Part shown: one piece after another, positions 48,601 through 60,155 of the stretch
How positions within the stretch are numbered: the first letter of the stretch is position 1
Layout: the number at the start of each line of letters is the position of its first letter
Assembly: GCA_021234155.1 (NCBI GenBank)
Contig: JAJEKV010000076.1
Coordinates: 5,671,819-5,735,818, forward strand
From: Isoetes taiwanensis
Taxonomy: Eukaryota > Streptophyta > Lycopodiopsida > Isoetales > Isoetaceae
DNA: 64,000 bases
Direction: 5' to 3'
Program-made: the position numbers and the translations under genes
Notes under the pieces: model-generated
The model's input: the letters and a program-made list of their open reading frames with translations, nothing else
Told to the model about the DNA's origin: nothing
The model's database searches: none

Positions 48601-50475
48601 TTATTTGGCATGATCTACAACAGTCCATGAGTCCAAAAAATCTCCCAGGGATGCAGTTAATTTCCTCAATGTTCTAATAATATTTCGGGATGTGGAAACA
48701 AGATGCCATATCAAAGGACAGTTTTTTCAATGGGTAGCAAGAAAAGGCTTCATAGTTCAATATACCACATATGATCGTACAAGATCTAGAGAACTTAAAA
48801 TTTTAATGAATACTAATATTGAAGGACAGGACCTTTGTATAATGTTGTGGTGGTTTTCTATATCTATATAGTATAAGTAGATGGTGCGCTTTGTTCATTA
48901 TTTTCACATTTGACACAATCAAGCAAGCATTTGAATTATGTAAAACCATTTCTGCCTGGTACCTAAAAGCCTATGATGACATAATAATTGGAAATATATA
49001 TTCAAAATTGAAACTTGAAGCTGAAACGAAAAGCAACCTATAGATATGGAATCATTGTTAAGGGGCAAATGACTATGAGCCAATCACCGGATATTTTTTA
49101 TTTAATGTGCATTCTTCTTGCCATTGCAGAGATACAACTAGTTTCTCATCATTTTTTTTATATTTATGAATTTTTGAAATTTTCTCTTTTGCATGGTTTG
49201 CAGTTACTGGTCAAAAGGCTGATGAGGAGGTCAGCCTCTATCGTGAATTTTAGGTTATTTTTCTTTTGTTTCCTGTAGCATTAAAGATATTAACATATAT
49301 GCCCTTAGGTTGTGGAACACTTAATAGAGACGGGGGATAGTGAAAATATTTTCCAGAAAGCTATACTAGAGCAAGGACGTGGGCAGGTAAACCTCCTATG
49401 TCTATCTTCTATGTAGTTACGTTTTATGATTTGCTTATGTTCAAATGCAGATAATGGAAACACTTTTGGAGATTCAAGAACGTCATGATGCAGTCAAAGA
49501 TGTTGAAAGAAAGCTATTGGATTTGCACCAGGTATTGACACGTTTGTATGTGCTTCGTCGAACGCCTGACTTTGCTTTCTATATCTGTGGTGCTCTTATG
49601 TTCGGCTTGGCTAAAGAATATTATCTAGAGCTTGACCTCTAAAGATCGATGGGTTGGGAAAGCATATTGTGTAATTGGCGATTACCATGTTTCATACGCG
49701 CAAAGGAATCATATAATGGTTGCCATTGAAAATGTGGTTCTTTTTCTCGGGGTTGATTGACATAGTCTCCCTTGGCTTACCTGCTTATGATGGATCTATA
49801 ATGAATTAGCTACAGTTCCTGGAACTAATTTTGTAGCTTCATTAACCTGATTAAAAATGTATGCAACTGAACTAGTTAAGAGTATGTACATGCCATTTAT
49901 ATGTGCATCGTTTAAAAGGTAATCACAAGAATTTGGATGCTATGTAACATGTGTTCCTTATAGATCTTTTGGATATGGCTGTACTAGTTGAAGCACAAGG
50001 AGAGTTGCTTGATGACATTGAAACACAAGTGAGTGATTGTTGAGTTAAGGCTAACATTCAATTTCCTACTCTAGTTGCACTTAGTTTCAGTCATACTATA
50101 TCGGGAAATCGATTAATGTTTGGTCACCAAAGTAATTAAAGTATAATATGGTAACATAGCTAATTAAGAATGATAGGAAGGAGCATAAAATGGGATATGA
50201 TCAGTCATCACCTAATGCATTTTGGTGCATGTTACTAGAATGTGCATTAATGAAAGGTTATATAAATCCATATAACCTTATGCACCCTCTATATTATTTC
50301 TTTTTGTGGGTTTCAAAGGCGGTGACCACATTGCAAGCGGCTTCAAAGCATTACAAACAGTTAAGCAGTTGCAAAAGTAGTAGAAAATGCATGTGCATTG
50401 AATTGTCTGCTCCTCATCATTATCATAATTATTGTGGTTTCTGTAGCTGAGCCTTGGAGAACCAAAAGGGCTTGA
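45650..50475 (+). CDS. Qa-SNARE syntaxin of the SYP1 family
   Basis: SYP1 syntaxins sit in the plasma or cell-plate membrane and drive vesicle fusion by zipping their SNARE helix with partners. The best exons are 45650-45667 (MNDLLG), 45847-45957 ([20 protein letters not shown] onwards), 48119-48179 ([20 protein letters not shown]), 49204-49229 (TGQKADEE), 49309-49386 ([19 protein letters not shown]), 49451-49531 ([24 protein letters not shown] helix start), 49964-50028 ([18 protein letters not shown]) and about 50310-50475. The last gives [19 protein letters not shown] and a membrane anchor [13 protein letters not shown], then EPWRTKRA and stop. Damaged exons of the Habc region lie at 46459-46517, about 47127-47216 ([10 protein letters not shown]) and about 47285-47335 ([13 protein letters not shown]). 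One-base shifts occur in exons at 49964 and 50310. The core exons keep phase and splice sites, so sequence error is as likely as pseudogenisation. Confidence 0.82.
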
Positions 50476-50479
50476 TTCA

Positions 50480-51430
50480 TTTTTAATGTTATGAGTTTGT
50501 GCTAGAAAAAATAGGTTGTTAAAAAAGGTAAGTTAAAAAAAAAAGAGGTCCATTAACCAGACCAATGCTCTTTTGTGTTCTCTCCTTATTGTACATCACA
50601 TACTACAACTAAAATCTGCTCAAATGATCTCCACTCTAACATATGGCCTAGTTTTCTCATAAACTTGGGGATTTCAATATGGGGAAAATGGGTTTGTTCA
50701 TGAAATCTCCAAGATTTTTTTTATCAATGATGTCCTCCATTAATAAATATTCTAAAGTTAATATAAGAGGCGCCTTTCATGCATGTCAAATCTGGCGATG
50801 GCTCACAAATTTGGCAATCGCGAGCAAAGGAACATATAAGGGCGCACATAAAACTATAGACTCAAAGCTCTCAATTGCCTTAGGGACTTTTAACTTCAGG
50901 ATTTGCCAATACCCATGAAGACATTATAAGAAATTGCCATACACAATGGTGTCTTGCCCTTCTTCATTGTACAAAGAAAACTTCCTCTTCTAAAGGGACT
51001 TGACTTGAGGACTCAAGGTTCTTTTAGTATCAGAACAAGGTTGAATATCCCATGACGATTTTCATGTACTTGAGGACAAACAAGAAAGAATTGAGCAGCT
51101 TAGCATCATTGTGACAATGTGGGAAGGCACGAAGAATAATGTGGAGAATGCTTTGATACCTTGCAGTTGCAGTTTGTGGAGTATGTCTTGCACTGGAAAA
51201 ACTATGATCCATCCATAATGTGGTGAGCAAACAGAACAAACCTATTAGTGCTAAGGATATACTTGCAAGTGTAAAAGGTTATCAATGGGACTTGCCTTTT
51301 TATGAGTTTTTTGCTTTATCTAGAGTTAAAGGTAATAGAGACATCATGGTTGGCTTTAGCTTATGCAGAAAGGCACCATAAAGGCCAGGAGGAATGTCAC
51401 AGTGTGGCTACCGATTGTTGTGGCCAAGAA
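50480..51430. other. Downstream of the syntaxin gene, no gene recognised
   Basis: AT-rich sequence with short frames. It probably includes the syntaxin 3' UTR at its start. No poly(A) signal could be singled out. Confidence 0.4.
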
Positions 51431-51439
51431 AAGACTTAT

Positions 51440-52010
51440 TCACAAACCATTAACATCCAACATATAATAGAATAAAAATGAAATCCCCCAACACCATTGA
51501 CATTAACAACCAACACATAACTACCATTGACATTAATTAACACAACCATTGGGTCCAACACATTTAAATTAAAATCCCCCTTAAACCCCCTTTGGTTTGG
51601 GTGCATATTCACACGGGGGGTTACTCCGGGCAACGAGAGCTGTCGGATGGGTATATTTGCCCTTTATTCCAAGATCTGGACCGTACATAGCGATCCTCGT
51701 TTGTGGGATATGCATGTACAAGTTTTTGTATACTGTATATTAAGATTTGAGTAATACTATAAGGTTTGAGAGAATGTACTTAATGGTGTTAATTTTGTAC
51801 ATGTATTATTAAATTTTTGGGGCTCTCGCCGCCCTCGTAACCCCGATGTGAATATGCACCCAAACCAAAGGGGTTTAAGGGGGATTTTAGTTTAAATGTG
51901 TCAAATGCTATGGTTTGTGTTAATAATGTTAATGGTAGTTGTGTGTTAATGGTTTGTGTTAACTAAAAAAAATTTTGGCCCCTTCGGGGCCTTAAGGATG
52001 GTGTAGGGGT
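51440..52010. mobile_element. Fold-back element, copy 1
   Basis: A core of about 241 bp (51,610-51,850) has ends CACACGGGGGGTTACTCCGG and, inverted, CACATCGGGGTTAC. It is embedded in longer inverted arms: the left arm AATCCCCCTTAAACCCC with TTTGGTTTGGGTGCATATT is mirrored by AATATGCACCCAAACCAAAG and GGGGTTTAAGGGGGATTTTA on the right. The right arm continues into TTAATG/GTTTGTGTT units and a CCCCTTCGGGGCC hairpin. The whole can fold into a large stem-loop. It is related to the copy at 54.4-54.9 kb. Confidence 0.75.
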
Positions 52011-52492
52011 GCATGTAATATTGTGCATGGAGTTTCCTTTAGTGCATGTAATATTGTACATATAATATCATGCATGGAGATTCCTTAGTGCATGTGAATC
52101 ATAGTAGAAAATGGTAGTAGAGCTAAAACAAGTTATTACATTCGAAGTCCTAATATTAAGTGTGACATAATACCATGATACCCCTTGGAAAACAAACCAT
52201 CTTCATAGCTTTGATGGCTTTGCACATAAGCTTGTACTTCCCACAAAAAATGCTTCAGTCTCTTCCTGGCATAAATATAGTTATTCACTTACTGAGAGCA
52301 GCAGTTGTAGAAGCCACCATTTTAAACACAGTTCTAACATTCTGTACAAATTTGCCATTTAGACATAATTAGTCATACTCGTTTGCTCTCCTAGCCATTT
52401 CGGAACTTGTATTGTAACCCATGAACTAGAACCAAAGAACCTCCTTGCATGAACTGGAAGCTCGTCACGTAAATGAGAGCCTCACGGATTTG

Positions 52493-52927
52493 CTAAATAT
52501 TGAAGACCCCAAACATGGAATCATCTAAGGCTGCATTTATGGCAGCTCCGGCTACATCATCGACACTCTTTGGAGATGTAAGAAGCAAATCTGAACCTGG
52601 CAAAGAATTTAATGGCTTCACATATTTCTCCACGGTCAAAAGAAAACTTTGTAAAGGTCGACCGATGACATCTAAGGGCACATCCACACCATTCACTCGT
52701 CTCTTTCCATATATAAATCCGTGGGAGAACGATGGCACGATAGAAACAAGCTTTTGTTACTAAAATGCATGGTATTTGTATGGTAGACAAGTGTGAAATT
52801 ACCATGATTTGGGAACTTTGACAAGACACTCGTTACGCTTTTCTCTTTTCGGAGAAATAAACGAGTCTAAAACAAATGATGGAAGTTTGTAATCATGCAC
52901 CGAGATGTAGACAAACCTTGGAATACC
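52493..52927 (-). CDS. NAD(P)-binding Rossmann (SDR-like) gene, 3' exons
   Basis: Two minus-strand exons are visible. 52927-52803 encodes PRFVYISVHDYKLPSFVLDS, a YF..KRKA segment and a PNHG end before GTAATT. 52750-52493 encodes GFIYGKRRVNGVDVPLDV, then KYVKPLNSLPGSDLLLTSP, KSVDDVAGAAINAALDDS and MFGVFNI, then TAG. The pattern VYISVHDY-LPSF, GFIYGKR and VDDVA-AA--AA fits plant atypical SDRs related to NDUFA9-like proteins, often organellar; the exact family is inferred. The stop replaces the usual E/Q of FNI(E/Q)QIRE, which continues in frame after it, so the true C-terminus may be longer. The acceptor of the first exon reads TTTTCCGGG where CCAG is expected. No N-terminal exons with the GxxGxxG motif were found upstream. 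Confidence 0.6.
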
Positions 52928-52934
52928 CGGAAAA

Positions 52935-54320
52935 GAGATGGGAGTTTTAAAAATATTTTAATCCACGGCTCCATAATCGTGAGCACTAACCTGCCTTTTG
53001 CTAGACCTCTCACTGCGCCACATTGGCCTCCCATTAATTTTTTCAAGTAAGTAGCCACATCTTGTAGAAAAAATATTACAAGAAAACAAGTACCTAAATG
53101 AAGAAATGGGTAGGCATATTCAAATATCAAGATAACACATAATAGAAACCAGCGTTCAAGTAACCGAATGAGAACGAACACAATTCAATTTAATGCCTAA
53201 TTTTCAACATATCCATGTGGGGAGCGTTACCTCAAAATAAGTTCATTTACCTCAAAATAAGTTTTGTTATCTGCAAACATAAAATTTAAATAGATTTTTG
53301 CAAGCGGGAGCTTCCTCCTCAACACTTGGTGACCCAAGCCCGATTTAGTCAAACCGGATGCTTTGGTCTTATGGAGTTGCAATCCGGGGCTGCAAGTAGC
53401 AAAAACTATGATGGCTTGTCATGTGTCCATAAATCTTAGGTATTGTCCGGAGGTTGGTGGAGAAAGTATGTTGAATAGTGGAAGAATTTTATTTGCAAAG
53501 TGTTCTAGGCACAAATCGTTATACATTTAAAACATTTTATTGGTTGCATTTGGAGTACCTAAAAGCGGAACCATAATAATTGTGTGCCAATAAGAACTTA
53601 AAAGCATCGTGTTACCTTCAACCGCAAATGCCGCATATACTTGAGAGGGGATTGATTCATGATATCCCGGTTACATTGCCATCGTCAATCATGTCCAAAA
53701 GCATCGGCTACGAATATCCATGTTATGATGCAAACAAACAAACAAATGCATACCTCTGTGGAGTTCCCAAAATTAAAATCTCCAGAGCTAGTAATGACTC
53801 TTGAATATGTCCTTGTCTTTGCAGACTTCTCAAATCTCCAACCAACAACCTGGCCTCGATATATGAAGATTGGCAAGCAATGGCAATCGAAAACCATGGA
53901 AGGAAACCGTGGAAGCCGGACATGTGACTTGGTAAAAGCGGCCGATGGGTAAATTAGCATTGCATGAAAATGAATGTGGCCCGATTGTAACCCGGAAGGA
54001 AAATGGTCGATTGCGGCAAGATTACGTAAACTTAAACTTAATAAAATGTTGATGCCGGCCGATTTCTACATATAGTTGGTTGCTAGTCATATCCAAGCTA
54101 TCCAAGTTTAAATTCGGTGTAAATTACCAAGCACCATGTATCTCTCATCTATAACTCAATAACGGTAGAGCTCTTTCCCCTAAGTCCCCAAACCCTAAAG
54201 TTGAATGCCTCGTTGCTTGCATGGCGTTTATGAAATTAAATTAATTAATTTTTAAAGAATAAAAACATGCAAGGCAAAACCATTTGCAAAACTATAGATA
54301 AAATGCTATTCAAATATGAG
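52935..54320. other. Upstream of the SDR-like exons, no certain exon
   Basis: Minus frames near 53,685-53,960 (FEKSAKTRTYSRVITSSGDF) end before a GTATGC donor-like site and might be an exon, but they do not clearly match the SDR N-terminus. The remainder is low in CAG/CTG with no feature identified. Confidence 0.35.
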
Positions 54321-54327
54321 AATCCAG

Positions 54328-54448
54328 TGCGCACTCTAGATATCCTTGATTGGTATGCCCGTGCAATACGCCTATGAAATCATATGAAAACCATGCCAAA
54401 AAGCGTATAAAATCACAAAAAAAACCCCCTGTTATAATGCTAGATATT
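54328..54448 (+). repeat. Dispersed repeat, upstream of fold-back copy 2
   Basis: GCACTCTAGAT, then a diverged middle, AAAAGCGTATAAAA, CCCCCTGTTAT and GCTAGATATT, is shared with 55,757-55,876 and partly with 10,856-10,916. Confidence 0.65.
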
Positions 54449-54929
54449 CACACGGGGGTGACTCCGGGCAACGAGAGCTGTTGGATAGGCATATTCACCC
54501 CTTATTCCTTAATCTACCGATGCATTAAAGTTCCTCATTTGTGGGGTATGCAAGTACAAAATTTGTTATCTTGTATAACAAGATTCATAAAAATACTATA
54601 AGATTTCAAACTAATATTATATGGTGTTGATTTTATGCGTGCAAAATACAATTATGAGGGGCTCACGCCTCTACGTCACCCAGGTGTAAATATGCACCCA
54701 AACCAAAGGGGGTTTAAGGGGGATTTTAATTTAAATGTGTTGGACCCAATGGTTGTGTTAGTTAATGTCAATGGTAGTTATGTGTTGGTTGTTAATGTCA
54801 ATGGTTGTTATATGTTGGTTGTTATGTGTTGGGGGATTTCATTTTTATATGTTGGATGTTAATGGTTTGTGTTGCAAAAACAATTTTTTGGCCCCTTCGG
54901 AGCCTTAGGGACGTTCCCCCCCCGTGTGA
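54449..54929. mobile_element. Fold-back element, copy 2 (one arm)
   Basis: A core of about 238 bp (54,449-54,686) starts CACACGGGGGTGACTCCGGG, matching copy 1. The right arm (AATATGCACCCAAACCAAAG onwards, with the tandem TTAATGTCAATGGTTGTTA units) is kept. The left arm is absent and replaced by the dispersed repeat. The far end reads CCCCTTCGGAGCC, then CCCCCCCCGTGTGA, a possible outer inverted terminus for TCACACGGGGG. Confidence 0.7.
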
Positions 54930-55545
54930 CAAAAATTTTAGAATTCAAACCAGAAAAAAACTAGAATTCATTTGAGGCTTTCATCACCTGTAGCTTTTGA
55001 ATTTCATCACAATAAAACAAATAGAACATAAGTAAAAGTTACCATAAAGATAGAGCGGATTGATCCCATTATTCTGAAAGTCATAAAGTTTGCAACACCC
55101 ATACACAAACATTTTTCAATTGGAATTTAAATTGACCTTTGGCCTCCATGGATTCTTGTGGTGAGAAACCAAAGTGGGAAACTTTTGCTTGTTAGCACAA
55201 GGATCTAGAAGCCTTGGAATTTGCTTAATAAGCTGTCTCAAAATCTAAAAATGCATGGTAATTTTTGCAACCTTCAGAGGAATGAGCCATAAAACAATAT
55301 CCAATAGCGCACTCTCAGATAATCACCGGTAGGATGTGAAAGCCTACCAAACCCGGCCGAAAAATTGTTGTTTTAGCATAGATAACTTAACCAAACATAT
55401 CCATATCATACACTATCAAAAAGATCTCAAGAGAGCTTTCCAACATAATAAAAATCATCTCAAGCGAGCTCTAGATCAAAAGTTATGATAAGAAATGTGT
55501 TGCCGACGGGGAAACTGCACTACATGCGCCCTTCAAGCCCTTCAT
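54930..55545. other. No gene recognised
   Basis: Nothing identifiable; short frames only. Confidence 0.5.
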
Positions 55546-55547
55546 GT

Positions 55548-55728
55548 GCCCATTATGCACCACACACACAAAAAGAGGGTTTTTGTTGTGAGCCATTGGT
55601 TGTTGACCATTATGCACCACACGCACAAAAAGAGGGCTTTTGTTGTGAGCCATTGGTTGTTGACCCCATTATGCGCACAAAAAAAGGGCTTTTGTTGTGA
55701 GCCATTGGTTGTTGACCATTGGAAAAAA
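55548..55728 (+). repeat. Three tandem units of about 60 bp
   Basis: CCATTATGC(ACCACAC)GCAC, then AAAAAGAGGGCTTTTGTTG and TGAGCCATTGGTTGTTGACC, is repeated three times with small length changes. The units give open frames that are chance products of the repeat. Confidence 0.92.
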
Positions 55729-55863
55729 AAAGGCTAAAATCAATGGCTCGGAAATGGTGCACTCTAGATGTACGCATTAGTATATCCATTTGAATACATC
55801 ACAAAATGATAGGAAAACCTTAGTGAAAAGCGTACAAAAACACAAAGAAAACCCCCTGTTATT

Positions 55864-56440
55864 ATGCTACATATTGTTGTCCTAGTTGATGTTGGTGAGC
55901 CCTCCGCTCCTAAAGATCAAAGTAATCATGTTTCTTATGTTGTTGTTAACTCCAGTGAGCCCAAACTGATTATGCCTCCTTCTATTGCAGAAATTAATAA
56001 ATTTGAGACACCTCCTGCTAAAAAAATTATTATTATTCGAATTGATTTGAGAAAGCTAGGTATAGATGAAACAGAAAAGCCCTCTACATCATCCATGCCT
56101 ACATTTTCCAGTATAACTAGCTGAACAGACTACCTTGAAATTGGAAGAGTTCAAAAAAATTTTATCCAATGGAAGTCAATTGATTTATGAAAGTCGGTGT
56201 TCTTTATTGTGAGTCTACACTTGCCAATATGACTTGAACCATCTCAAGATTTGCTTATCAGTGGATAGAAAGAACTAGAGTGGCGCGGGACCCATAATTT
56301 ATAACACTTGATGCTCTAAATAAGCAGCTTGATAGTGTTATGCCCTTTCTAACTGGTAGACCTTTGGAAACATGCTCTAATTTTAAATATATAGTTTCGA
56401 TGAGGAAGGATGGCAGTTTAGAATTTGCTTATGAGCTATA
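55864..56440 (+). other. Unidentified decayed ORF
   Basis: An 86-codon frame (VGEPSAPKDQSNHVSYVVV, PPAKKIIIIRIDLRKLGID) is followed, after stops and shifts, by LDALNKQLDSVMPFLTGRPL and FKYIVSMRKDGSLEFAYEL. The composition is protein-like throughout, so this was probably one gene or a retroelement gag-like ORF. I cannot name it. Confidence 0.3.
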
Positions 56441-56442
56441 AA

Positions 56443-57430
56443 GAATAGTAGAATAGAATAGAATAGAATAGAATAGAATAGAATAGAATAGTTTTTATCG
56501 TCCAAGGAGATCAATTGGCCTATGGGACCAATAGGAGGCGCAGGAAGCGTATTACTGTCCGGGTCAAAAAACCCCCTCCCCGCCCTAAAGGGTTGCTTGG
56601 GGGAAAAACCATGACTGGAATAGGCTTGCTGTCAAACTGTACAAATACAAAAACAAATACAAATATAGACAGAAATATATACATGTATCAGGTAAGTGCC
56701 TGAGGGCCGAGCTGATCTCGACGATCCATGATCTCTTGAATGTATGAGCCCAACCTTCGTACCGAGATTGTGCTCAGCATCTCATGCAGGGGCTGCCAAG
56801 ATGGACCAGCTCAACATAGCGTATCCGAATGTCATCATATACTGGACAACTCTAAAGGGTGTTGCATTTGTCTTCCATAGCTCCAACCTGGCAGCATCGA
56901 CAAAGCCTCTCCTGATGCAGCTCCTCAACCCATCTCTCGGTCTCAATCCGGAGATGGTGTGCACCGGTACAGATAGAGGCAATGGATCTGCACTTTTTCA
57001 TGGGTAGATGGGTGCAGGTAGCATTGCGGGCCCCTCTCTAACCTGGGATTTATGTGGCGTTGATAATGTCCCATCTTGACCTGTTTAAGGGTGCTGGCAT
57101 CCCATAGCTTACTGAGGAAGCATGCGTCAAGGTACTGTCTGAGACTGCGGCGATATGCCTTTAGGCATTGAGGGCCCATTGCCATAGTGTAAGCGAGGTG
57201 AGGGAGACGAGTATCGTCCATGTTGACCACCTTCTCGAAGTAGACGATGTGTCTGTCAAGGGCTCCTCTTTGAAGAGGCAAGAAACTTGTTTTCTGCAAC
57301 AGTATCTGGTACGGGACTGTGGACTTCATTCCCAAGGCTTGTGCCAAGAAAGCTTTCTGCACCTACTCCAAGTCATTCCAAGTGGCGAGGGAAATCACTG
57401 GGCCCCAGACCTCGACCCCTTATAAAATGG
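56443..57430 (-). mobile_element. 5'-truncated LINE (L1-type) with (CTATT)n tail
   Basis: The minus strand starts inside ORF2 (VEVWGPVISLATWNDLE), then QALGMKSTVPYQILLQ, DRHIVYFEKVVNMDDTRLPH and a YRRSLRQYLDACF segment. This is the post-RT region of plant L1 elements. After frameshifts comes the C-terminal zinc region RLCRCCQVGAMEDKC followed by SCPVYDDIR (about 56,870-56,800). The 3' end is CCATAGGCCAATTGATCTCC, GGACGATAAAAA and the CTATT tail (56,443-56,495). The RT catalytic domain is absent, so the copy is dead. No certain target duplication was seen. Confidence 0.8.
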
Positions 57431-57499
57431 TAAATATTAAAAATGGCTAGGTACCTAAGGATTGAAAACGGCCAGGATCCTTTAAACAAAAAATGGCTA

Positions 57500-57865
57500 G
57501 GTTCTATATGTGCTATGTAACCACGGTTTGAGGGGGGTTGGTGTTGGCTGCCTTGATTTTTGGGCCCTGTTTATAGCCTGAAACTCCAAAATTTGAGTGG
57601 CTACCAACCCCGAGATGCATTTATACAAAAAGGGATATACGATGTTCATGCAGAGGGTGACCAAAAACACCCCATATATATGCTATGCAACTGCCCAATT
57701 TGAGAGGTTTTCGGTGATGCTGGCTACCCGATTTTTGGGCCTAGCTTGCAGCCCGAAACTCCAAAATTTGGGTGGCTATCAACCCATGGGATGCAACTTA
57801 TACAAAAGGGGGTATATGCCATGTGAATGCAGAGGATGACCAAAAACACCCCCATATATGGTTTT
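57500..57865 (+). repeat. Tandem duplication, two units of about 180 bp
   Basis: Each unit contains GCTATG(T/C)AAC, a GATTTTTGGGCC core, GAAACTCCAAAATTTG, GTGGCTA and a GACCAAAAACACCCC end. Units are at about 57,504-57,678 and 57,679-57,860, diverged by about one base in ten by eye. Confidence 0.85.
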
Positions 57866-58656
57866 TTGAAAGGGAAATTTAACCCTTTTCGTACAAAATT
57901 TACCCGAAGTAGTGGCCAAAGAACCCCTTAACTCTGATGTTTACATGTGGAAATGGGTCCAAAACATCCCTTACAAGTCATTCAGGCACATTCTATGGCA
58001 TTCAAAAGTGATTTCCCCTTGGTTACCAACCATTTGGGGGGGATTTCATTCTTGTTTTCACGTGGCAGTGAGCTTTCTTATAAGAAAGCTCAAGAGATAG
58101 TAAATCTGGCAAGCTTAGAAATCTGCAAAACAGGTAATCTATTGATTTTGATGCAAGAAATAAGTGAAAAAAAAAGACGAAGAAGGGGCAGACGGTCATG
58201 CAGATTGGAATCTAATATGCATGGCTATGGCCTACGATGGTGAGCTTCAGAAGAAAAAAATATTATTAAAGTGCCAGAGGTAAGTTCTGCTGAAAAGAAA
58301 GGTTGCAGAGCTTATTTAGACCGCCCCTGTTTCCCCCCTCCTATTTCTTATTGAAGCTCCGTCGGATCTGGATAAAGAATAGGGATATTCAAGCTTAAGA
58401 AATAGTGATCTCTGCAAGAACGAGCAAACACAAGCACAAAAGAAATCGTCAATGATTCTAGCCAATACTCGCACAAAAACGAATGGCTCTAGCGGGGTTC
58501 AAGCGCCGCCTATACGGTTGAAACCCCTGATTCCCTAAAATAAACAGACATGAAATACTCTATGAATTTTCACTAAACAGTGGTTTATGTACTGGGTAAC
58601 CACTCGGGTGGAGGAGGTTACATGCAGTTACTCCAAAGGCAATTATCAGCAGTTAA
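57866..58656. other. No gene recognised
   Basis: Only short frames. This is flanking sequence to the LTR-like repeats. Confidence 0.45.
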
Positions 58657-60155
58657 TGTACAAATGACATTGTCGATCGAGGGACATTAGAGCACATCCC
58701 TATTACAATGTTCTCTTAGATGTCAGGGATGCTACCAAGAGAAAAGAGATGCGTGTAAGAGTGTCGATGAGAAAAACAAGATGCTAATGCATCAAGGGAT
58801 TGCCCTTTTAAAGACGTTTGTTTTCCCTATATTCGCGAGCTAATAGTATAAAAACGTATAGTTATAACAAAGCCGCCTCTTAAAATTCAAATGGTATCAA
58901 ACTAGTATGCAAGCAACGGAGTGCTCAAATTTGTGATGAATCTATCCCTGAGCAAATGCTACATACATTATTATATATATAGGTTGGGAATGCCATCTAA
59001 ATAGGGATTAGACATGCACTTGGCAATGGTCTATTAGAGGAGGAATGCACTTGGCAATAGTCTATTAGAGGAGGAAGATGACCAAGTTTGTAGAGTTAAA
59101 GTGAAGGTCGAAAGCTAGGTTATAAGCTATATATGTCACATTTCTAATTGATCAAATGAAGGTAAAAAATAAGTATCATTTTGTACACTTAGTCCTCCTC
59201 GTGTACTTTTGATATTGGTTTCATGGGTTAGTTGGTTATCATGTCAGTCTTACACACTAAAGGTCTCCAATTCAAACTTGGATTAAATCAGTTTGCCTTG
59301 GACCACATTCTCTTTTTTCCCACACTTATTATTTATTGAATGAAAATGATTTTGCAGGTAAGAGAAAACAAGTCAAATCAATTTACTTGTTTTATGCGGG
59401 TGTCGCAATGTAAACTGCGAGTCTTCCAACAAATGGAAGGGTTAGTCTACCTCCCCCACACGATTAACTGGGATTAGATCCCCCCCTTCCCAAGAGTGCC
59501 AATTAGGAAGCCTTGCTTCCACTTGATTCTACACCACAAAATCAAATGGATTAGAGTAAAGGATAATTCATGCAAGCACAGGCAGACCAAATTGCCTCTT
59601 TCAATCTAATACATGCTCAATGTATTCTGAAGGCTAAATTGAGCTGATCACTCCAACTGTATATTGAAATTGCAGCCCACTTCTATAATCCAAATCAGAT
59701 TTGCATAATCTGAAGCTCATGGTTATGTAAAAGCTCGTTGAGTGTTCCTCCTTTCATGTCTTTACATATCTCTCTCATGCAGCCTTATATAGATGGGAAA
59801 AGCATCTACTCATGCAAATCAACATTCTACTGTCCCTTTTGCATGCAATTTCATGCACCCATTTTAGATTTCGAGACTGCATCCCTATTCCATGCCAAAA
59901 TATTCCTGGTCGTCGAACTTTTATCCTTTCCTTACATAAAATCCTTAAAATAAGACATGTGGTACCTTTTTAACAGTTATAAAGGAATTATATCCTTAGC
60001 TAAGGAATACCGTTATAATTCTTATGTTGACCCCTAACACAACATGAACCTCCCTGGTGATGGTCCCCATAGACCAATTACAGACTTATGATCTGCCACA
60101 TAGCGTCTACTACCTAGTAGTCTATTGGCAGTACTCTTGTGCTCATAGAATTTCA
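58657..60155 (-). repeat. LTR-like repeat, copy A (~1.5 kb)
   Basis: The unit starts TGTACAAATGACA and ends ATAGAATTTCA, so it has TG...CA edges. It abuts copy B directly. It has TATA-like AT-rich segments but no coding capacity. A ~31-bp stretch (GCACTTGGCAATGGTCTATT) is duplicated inside it near 59,015-59,075 but single in copy B. The length and position at the 3' side of a gypsy integrase suggest a long terminal repeat. Confidence 0.7.

Noticed and set aside
53685-53960. Minus-strand frame as the N-terminal exon of the SDR-like gene
   Set aside because: It lacks the GxxGxxG nucleotide-binding motif and does not align convincingly with the family.
55548-55728. Regular repeats that might suggest a CRISPR-like array
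   Set aside because: Units are continuous tandem copies of about 60 bp without unique spacers, in a plant nuclear context.
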